Below are positions 1-3,821 of a stretch of DNA of 7,887 bases, one piece after another (the first letter of the stretch is position 1; each line of letters opens with the position of its first letter). The DNA is taken from the NCBI GenBank assembly GCA_013817115.1, contig JACDDG010000101.1:1-7887 (forward strand). The letters are read 5' to 3'. The DNA is from Parachlamydiaceae bacterium. GTDB lineage: Bacteria; Chlamydiota; Chlamydiia; Chlamydiales; Parachlamydiaceae. Position numbers and translations under genes: made by a program. Under the pieces are notes generated by a model, which was given only the letters and a program-made list of their open reading frames with translations, ran no database searches and was not told the DNA's origin.

Positions 1-2
1 AT

Positions 3-521
3 GTAGCCGTTGGTTCAAGTCCTTTATTTAATGGGTTAGTTTTCATCTACGGACTTCCTATCCTTTGGATTTGGAAAATTGTTGATGAATTGCAATACTT
101 TAAATATAGAAATGTAGAGACGTTGAGGAAAAGTGGTTATGGGCTCATGCTGCTACTTGCTTTTGGAGTAGTATCTCTCAATGTGAGACAAATATTCCAT
201 GGTACCTTCATCGATAATTTGAAATTCAGCAATGCTGAGATCTACAGTTACTCCATTGCATGGCTAATTTTTGGTATAATTCTACTGATCCTTGGAACGT
301 ATTGTAAAAATAAAGTGCTCCGTATGGCTTCACTTGCGTTTATGATTCTCACCATTGGAAAAGTATTTTTTTTCGACGCAAGGGAACTTGAAGGACTGTT
401 GCGTGTGGCCTCATTCTTGGGCTTAGGCTTCAGCCTTCTTAGCCTGAGTTGGTTCTACACCAAGTTTAATTTTCCGGATACTAAAGTAAAGGTTGCTCAA
501 GCACCTTCTAATATCACTTGA
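3..521 (+). CDS. DUF2339-family polytopic membrane protein, C-terminal part (5' end outside window)
   Basis: The frame is open from the first complete codon (position 3) to a TGA at 519-521, giving 172 residues, so this is the end of a longer gene. A TTG at 90 could be read as a start, but the 29 codons before it are open and strongly hydrophobic (two Trp, several Ile/Leu), so the protein is better read as continuing from upstream. About five membrane segments are visible: residues ~8-25, 47-61, 85-100, 106-122 and 135-152. The family signature is clear: 'NVRQIFHG' followed by 'AEIYSYSIAW', then 'KVFFFDARELEGLLRVASFL' and 'GLGFSLLSLSWFY', matching the usual DUF2339 C-terminus. Members are large inner-membrane proteins of unknown function. 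The last 8 bp overlap the end of the convergent lipoprotein gene. Family assignment is fairly sure; the role is unknown. Confidence 0.85.
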   Translation, partial: VAVGSSPLFNGLVFIYGLPILWIWKIVDELQYFKYRNVETLRKSGYGLMLLLAFGVVSLNVRQIFHGTFIDNLKFSNAEIYSYSIAWLIFGIILLILGTYCKNKVLRMASLAFMILTIGKVFFFDARELEGLLRVASFLGLGFSLLSLSWFYTKFNFPDTKVKVAQAPSNIT

Positions 522-873
522 CTTTGACTGCATCAGAAGTGTTGCTAGGGGTTGTACTAGTTGCTATTCCAGGGGCAAATCCCAACTTTTTGTAGCTGCT
601 GCCATAATTCTTTTCGATCAAATCTTGCCACCCAGTATCCCACACGATATAAACTGTCTTATCGATAAAATACCAACTGCCAATAGATTCGTCGCTTCCA
701 ATAGCACTTCCATCCGGATACAAGACAACAGTTGTGCTTTTATCTTTGTCGTCAGTGTATTGCCACTTGCCGATTACCCAATCCGCAATTTTGCCACCGC
801 TGGCATTCGACTCGCTCATCTGGGAACAGCCCGGAAAAAAAGCTAAAAGCATAAAGCTAATGAAATATTTCAA
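514..873 (-). CDS. small predicted lipoprotein, second gene of the pgk unit
   Basis: A 119-aa protein starting at TTG (873-871). The start is supported by AAAGGAG on the minus strand 6 nt upstream; the next ATG (residue 8) would destroy the signal peptide. Residues 1-15 form a short signal with one Lys and a hydrophobic core, ending in 'FFPGC' with Cys16 as the presumed lipidation site. Phe and Pro at -3 and -2 are not the textbook lipobox, so lipidation is likely but not certain. The mature part (from ~residue 30) looks like a small beta-rich domain: 'IGKWQYTDDK', 'VVLYPDGSAIGSD', 'GSWYFIDKTVYIVWDTGW', 'GFAPG', similar in rhythm to lipocalin-like lipoproteins. A Ser/Thr-rich tail closes it. 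Only 22 bp separate it from the pgk stop, so it is probably co-transcribed with pgk. Its last 8 bp overlap the convergent DUF2339 gene. Function unknown. Confidence 0.8.
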   Translation of the reverse strand: MKYFISFMLLAFFPGCSQMSESNASGGKIADWVIGKWQYTDDKDKSTTVVLYPDGSAIGSDESIGSWYFIDKTVYIVWDTGWQDLIEKNYGSSYKKLGFAPGIATSTTPSNTSDAVKVK

Positions 874-895
874 AATAATCTCCTTTCAGTATCTT

Positions 896-2098
896 TTAAT
901 GTGCATCGGAAAGCGCCTCGATGCCGGGCAAGGTCCCGTATTCAATATATTCTAAGGAGGCTCCACCTCCTGTAGAAAGATGCGAAATCTTATCGGCCAC
1001 CCCTGCTGCATATATTGCAGCTATAGAATCGCCTCCACCAACTATTGTGGTTGCTTTTAAATTTGCTATCGCTTCAGCTATGGTTTTTGTCCCCATCGCA
1101 AACGCTTCAATTTCAAAAATTCCAAGAGGACCATTCCACAGTACTGTTTTAGCATTTTGAAGTGCTTGCTTAAACTGTTGAATTGTTTTAGGACCAATGT
1201 CGACTCCATGCCAACCTTCAGGAATTCCTTCGTTTACTTGAATGATTTTGGTTTGAGCTTCTGCTTCAAGTGACTTGGCAATCAAAAGATCAGTCGGAAA
1301 TAGTAAGGGAATATTTAATCTTCTACTTTCATTCATCAAAAAATAAGCATTGTAAACATAATCTTGTTCGTACAATGAGTCACCAACTGAAATGCGATGA
1401 GCCTTCAAAAAAGTATGCGCCATTGCTCCGCCAATTAATAAAACATCAACTTTTTTTAAGAGAGCCTGAAGTGCGCCCATTTTTGTAGAGATTTTTGCTC
1501 CTCCAATAATCCCAACAAATGGTCTTTCGGGTTTATTTAAGGTTTTTCCAAGAAATTCAATTTCCTTTTCTAGGAGAAATCCTGCTGCTGCCTTATTCGG
1601 AAAGAAGTCTGCAATCGCGGCTGTTGAAGCATGGTTACGATGTGCTGATCCAAAAGCATCGTTCACGTAGAGATCTCCCAATTGAGCTAGAGATTTAACA
1701 AACTCAGCATGTGCTTTTGGATCTTCTTCTCCTGGGTAAAAGCGTAGATTTTCGAGCATTAGAACATCGCCGGGTCGTAAATCGTTGGCAAGCTTAGCAA
1801 CGTGGTCGCCAATGCAATCAGGAGCAAGTGTAACATTTTTGTTCAGTAATTTTGCAAGGTGTTCAGCGCATGGCTTCAAACTGAGCTCTTTGACTTTTTT
1901 GTTCTTTGGACGGCCAAGATGGCTCATAAGAATGAGGGAACAGTCTTGTTCAAGCGCGTAATGAATGGATGGTAATGAGGCCTTAATGCGCGAATCATCA
2001 GTAATACTTCCATGGGTATCCATGGGAACATTAAAGTCGACTCGCATGAGAACTTTCTTACCTTTTAAGGGTAAGTCGCGGAGGGTGAGTTTGTGCAT
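896..2098 (-). CDS. pgk: phosphoglycerate kinase
   Basis: Cytosolic glycolytic enzyme (EC 2.7.2.3) that transfers phosphate from 1,3-bisphosphoglycerate to ADP, giving 3-phosphoglycerate and ATP. The 400 residues match the usual bacterial length. N-domain substrate motifs are present: 'RVDFNVP' at 19-25 (Asp21, Asn23), Arg37, 'SHLGRP' at 59-64, 'ENLRF' at 116-120 (Arg119) and 'SAHRNHAS' at 151-158 (Arg154). C-domain nucleotide motifs follow: 'GGAKISTK' at 199-206 (Lys202), 'WNGPLGIFE' at 321-329, 'GGGDS' at 354-358 and 'STGGGASLE' at 375-383. No key residue is missing. The ATG start (2098) has AGGA 6 nt upstream. The ends resemble chlamydial Pgk, the best taxonomic hint here. No other glycolytic gene is adjacent; the only partner is the lipoprotein gene 22 bp downstream. 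Expression is probably from the promoter at 2154-2182. Confidence 0.98.
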   Translation of the reverse strand: MHKLTLRDLPLKGKKVLMRVDFNVPMDTHGSITDDSRIKASLPSIHYALEQDCSLILMSHLGRPKNKKVKELSLKPCAEHLAKLLNKNVTLAPDCIGDHVAKLANDLRPGDVLMLENLRFYPGEEDPKAHAEFVKSLAQLGDLYVNDAFGSAHRNHASTAAIADFFPNKAAAGFLLEKEIEFLGKTLNKPERPFVGIIGGAKISTKMGALQALLKKVDVLLIGGAMAHTFLKAHRISVGDSLYEQDYVYNAYFLMNESRRLNIPLLFPTDLLIAKSLEAEAQTKIIQVNEGIPEGWHGVDIGPKTIQQFKQALQNAKTVLWNGPLGIFEIEAFAMGTKTIAEAIANLKATTIVGGGDSIAAIYAAGVADKISHLSTGGGASLEYIEYGTLPGIEALSDAH

Positions 2099-2153
2099 TT
2101 TTTTCCTAAAGATTCGAGGTGATCATTTGTGCATATGGGGGTTTTTTTCTTTG

Positions 2154-2182
2154 TTAATAACAGGCTTTGGATTTCATGACAA
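2154..2182 (-). promoter_or_regulatory. candidate sigma-70/sigma-66 type promoter of pgk
   Basis: On the minus strand TTGTCA (2182-2177, 5 of 6 to the -35 consensus) is followed after exactly 17 bp by TATTAA (2159-2154, 4 of 6 to the -10 consensus). A start near 2147 would give a leader of about 49 nt before the pgk ATG. The -35 box lies 2 bp from a 12-bp perfect palindrome at 2185-2196, which is also the tip of the left repeat arm. The call rests on consensus matching only. Confidence 0.5.
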
Positions 2183-2184
2183 TC

Positions 2185-2196
2185 CCTTAGCTAAGG
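2185..2196. promoter_or_regulatory. 12-bp perfect palindrome next to the pgk -35 box
   Basis: CCTTAGCTAAGG is its own reverse complement and ends 2 bp upstream of the putative pgk -35 hexamer. The position would suit an operator, but the palindrome is also the outer end of the left arm of the inverted repeat, so it may simply belong to that element. The right arm has only half of it (CCTTAGC then TTCAGG). Confidence 0.3.
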
Positions 2197-2342
2197 CTCT
2201 GTCTCACTTGCATCAAGCAGCGTGTGCGGGGCTTATAGAGGCTTTTACGGAGTTTGGTGGCTTTCTGGCGCCCCTACCGGGGGGATAGGAGCATGAACGG
2301 TTTTTCTAGATTCTAATTTAACTGTATATTAACGATGTTCTA

Positions 2343-2358
2343 TCCCCCGGCAGGGGGA
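2343..2358. repeat. GC-rich hairpin inside the repeat element
   Basis: TCCCCC-GGCA-GGGGGA forms a perfect 6-bp stem with a 4-nt loop. The same C-tract (2340-2348, CTATCCCCC) can alternatively pair over 9 bp with 2280-2288 (GGGGGATAG), so the element could switch between a local hairpin and a longer-range stem. Confidence 0.6.
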
Positions 2359-2369
2359 ACTGTTAATAG

Positions 2370-2399
2370 CCCCGGGTGCAGCGATAGCGGAACCCGGGG
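2370..2399. repeat. hairpin with 8-bp perfect stem inside the repeat element
   Basis: CCCCGGGT (2370-2377) pairs perfectly with ACCCGGGG (2392-2399) around a 14-nt loop; one G-U and one A-U pair extend it outward (2368-2369 with 2400-2401). No U-tract follows on either strand, so it is not a typical intrinsic terminator. It resembles the palindromic cores of REP-type repeats. Confidence 0.65.
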
Positions 2400-2419
2400 T
2401 TTAGGCCATGTCAAAACGT

Positions 2420-2437
2420 GCGCCCCGGTAGGGGCGC
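2420..2437. repeat. GC-rich hairpin at the inner end of the right arm
   Basis: GCGCCCC-GGTA-GGGGCGC gives a perfect 7-bp stem with a 4-nt loop. The partner segment in the left arm (around 2271-2282, CCCC-TACC-GGGG) forms only a 4-bp local stem, so the arms can fold locally or pair with each other. Confidence 0.6.
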
Positions 2438-2558
2438 CAGAAAGCCACCAAAGTGCGTAGCCACAGCTGTAAGCCTTCTACACGTTGCTTGATGTGAGTG
2501 CGGCAGAACCTTAGCTTCAGGGAAAGCCTATAAATTGAATTGACTATTTCACATTCAT

Positions 2559-3044
2559 CTATTTTTTATCTAAAATCCAAGAAATTTTATTTTCAAATTC
2601 TTCTTCAAGAGAAAAACTAACTGAATGTATGAGGTCGTAAGCTGTGGCCACCATATAGTCGGCAATCAATTGAAATTTATTGTGATGCTTATTTCCATAG
2701 TTAAGGATCTGGAAAAGAACTTGAAGTGGATTTTGTTTAGAATTGATAAAATTCTTTATTTCTTTTGTCTCCGTCAAAATAATAAATTCTTTAACTTCTT
2801 CGATCAATTGATAGGAAATGTCCTCATCGAGGTCCTTAAGGAAATAAAGCTCTTCAGGAAGAAAATCTCCCGGCGAGTTTAAGCAGCGAATGATTTCCAA
2901 ACAATCTGCATCGTGAATGATTTTTTGTTCAAGACTTTTTGGATTTTTATCGTCCTTATTAGCAATGCAATTGCCAAGAAATTCAGCCTGATCACTTTGC
3001 AGCTTTTGATCCTTAAGAATTAAAAAAGGCAATTGAATCTGCAA
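2559..3044 (-). CDS. uncharacterised protein, possibly a 5'-truncated remnant
   Basis: Not recognised. The 161 residues from TTG (3044-3042) are acidic and helix-rich, with no signal peptide or membrane segment. Composition looks like a real AT-rich chlamydial-type gene. The most notable motif is 'KIIHDADCLEIIR' (residues ~41-53). A D-A-D-x-L-D/E pattern occurs as the late metal-ligand motif of HD-type phosphohydrolases and may occur in SidE-type phosphodiesterase domains, but the earlier HD motif is absent, which would fit a fragment; this link is weak. The start is doubtful: no ribosome site precedes 3044. In the same frame a TTG at 3101 with GGAGG 10 nt upstream opens 12 codons that end at a TAA (3065-3063), six codons before 3044. 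An ATG at 3052 would enter this frame only if the T7 run after it had one more T. Confidence 0.55.
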   Translation of the reverse strand: MQIQLPFLILKDQKLQSDQAEFLGNCIANKDDKNPKSLEQKIIHDADCLEIIRCLNSPGDFLPEELYFLKDLDEDISYQLIEEVKEFIILTETKEIKNFINSKQNPLQVLFQILNYGNKHHNKFQLIADYMVATAYDLIHSVSFSLEEEFENKISWILDKK

Positions 3045-3409
3045 AAAAACATGAAGATGTAATTAAATTTGCCGAAAAAATTCACTGGCTTCATGGGACA
3101 AATAGCTCTATCCTCCCCATGATTAAATACAATTAGAAAAGATCAATCCTCTATCTAGCCATTTTAACTGACCCTAGCCCCCGGGTTGTAATATATCGGC
3201 GCTCCTCGTTAATAGCTTACTGTTAACTCGTCGCTGATTGCATCATCTTGATATCATTTGAAAATCTGCGTCTACGCATAGGTATTATGTGGTCTGATGC
3301 TCCGACTTTCAACCTATGGCTACCACTACAATTAGCTTGATTAAAATCTAGAAAAGGGTATGGTGGTGATAAGTAAGTTAAAATCGATTTAATGGAGCAG
3401 TAAAAAATT
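3045..3409. other. intergenic region without a convincing gene
   Basis: This 365-bp stretch holds the possible broken 5' end of the minus-strand gene (to 3101, with its GGAGG at 3112-3116) and the candidate promoter of the plus-strand small gene. A segment at 3174-3228 (TAGCCCCCGGGTTGTAATAT, then GTTAATAGC and ACTGTTAA) shares short words with the centre of the 2183-2523 repeat and may be a decayed relative. An open minus-strand frame at 3223-3453 has no homology I recognise and overlaps the signal peptide gene, so it is not called. No tRNA-like fold was seen. Confidence 0.5.
3337..3364 (+). promoter_or_regulatory. candidate promoter of the small secreted-protein gene
   Basis: TTGATT (3337-3342) and TATGGT (3359-3364) are separated by 16 bp and match the -35 and -10 consensus at 4 and 4-5 positions. 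A start near 3371 would leave a leader of about 39 nt before the ATG at 3410. The support is consensus matching only. Confidence 0.35.
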
Positions 3410-3655
3410 ATGCGTAAAATTATCCTCTCAACTTTTGTTTTCATAGCTTTCACGCAAACTGCTTTTGCAGCTTTACCTCCTTTCTATGAAAGTTTGGCCG
3501 AACTCAATGTCATGTTAAGAGATCCTCGGCTCGCAGAAAAATTAGGGAGCGGCGAACCTATCTTGAACATCCAAAAAAATGATCAAGGTTATCTAATCAC
3601 CGGAAATAAATACCAACTTCAAGCCAATGTCACCTACATAAACCCGAAAAAATAG
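3410..3655 (+). CDS. small secreted (periplasmic) protein, apparently frameshifted at its 3' end
   Basis: An 81-aa protein with a clean Sec signal peptide: 'MRK', a hydrophobic core (residues 4-14) and a likely signal peptidase I cut after 'TAFA' (Ala20), leaving 'ALPPFYESLAELNVMLRDP'. The remainder ('LAEKLGSGEPILNIQKNDQG', 'YLITGNKYQLQANVTYI') looks like a compact beta-rich domain. GGAG lies 12 nt before the ATG, a rather long spacing. The frame stops at TAG right after an A6 run (3647-3652). Reading on in the -1 frame gives a further 24 sensible residues to a TAG at 3724-3726, so the intact protein is probably 105 aa. Either the gene is broken, the sequence lacks one A, or slippage on the A-tract makes both forms. 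No known function; it stands alone on its strand. Confidence 0.6.
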   Translation: MRKIILSTFVFIAFTQTAFAALPPFYESLAELNVMLRDPRLAEKLGSGEPILNIQKNDQGYLITGNKYQLQANVTYINPKK

Positions 3656-3726
3656 GACTGGTAGGCCCTGCAATATTCACAATCGATTTTGATAACCCAA
3701 TTCCTGTTTCAGTTTCTTCCAAGTAG
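3652..3726 (+). other. -1 frame continuation of the small secreted protein
   Basis: Starting with ATA at 3652 (one base back from the 0 frame), the codons read 'IGLVGPAIFTIDFDNP' and then 'IPVSVSSK' before TAG. Alternating hydrophobic residues continue the beta-strand style of the upstream part ('YQLQANVTYINPKK'). Adding one A to the A6 run at 3647-3652 joins the frames exactly. The 0 frame has two stops in the first 12 bases after the run (TAG at 3653 and 3662), and the other frame soon reaches TGA. Confidence 0.5.
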
Positions 3727-3821
3727 ATGATTAATGAATAAATTGGCTTCTGATAATTCTGACTTTCTGACGATAAAGCTGATCCACGCCCCGACTATGA
3801 TAAAGAAAGGACAACAGCAAA

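Larger units (their letters stand above)
2183..2523. repeat. composite inverted-repeat element with GC-rich hairpins (REP/MITE-like), non-coding
   Basis: Two arms face each other: 2190-2282 and 2423-2515, both 93 nt. Aligned without gaps, one arm and the reverse complement of the other agree at about 74 of 93 positions. The inner 30 nt (2253-2282 and 2423-2452, containing GGCGCCCCTACCGGGG) are identical. With a 1-nt gap the match extends outward to 2183 and 2523. The 140-nt centre holds further GC-rich hairpins, listed separately. No reading frame here looks like protein. The GC-rich blocks stand out from the AT-rich surroundings, and the architecture fits a mobile or REP-type intergenic repeat, or a long structured RNA. 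No clear target-site duplication was found. The element fills most of the 460-bp gap between pgk and the next minus-strand gene. Confidence 0.85.

Noticed and set aside
90..521. TTG at 90 as the true start of a 143-aa protein
   Set aside because: The frame is open and membrane-like back to the window edge, and the match is to the C-terminus of a longer family, so the gene begins outside the window.
493..846. Plus-strand open frame opposite the lipoprotein gene
   Set aside because: The minus-strand gene has a good ribosome site, signal peptide and lipobox-like cysteine; the plus frame has none of these and no recognisable domain.
1965..2288. Plus-strand open frame antisense to the pgk 5' end and running through the left repeat arm
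   Set aside because: It overlaps a certain gene on the other strand, and its tail ('GGFLAPLPGG') is only the translation of the GC-rich repeat.
2370..2399. Hairpin as a rho-independent terminator
   Set aside because: No U-tract follows the stem on either strand, and no gene ends close to it.
3223..3453. Minus-strand 76-codon frame across the small gene's promoter and signal peptide
   Set aside because: No recognisable homology; it overlaps a convincing Sec signal peptide on the other strand.
3796..3801. TATGAT as the -10 box of a dehydrogenase promoter
   Set aside because: No acceptable -35 hexamer lies 15-19 bp upstream, so the hexamer alone is not enough.
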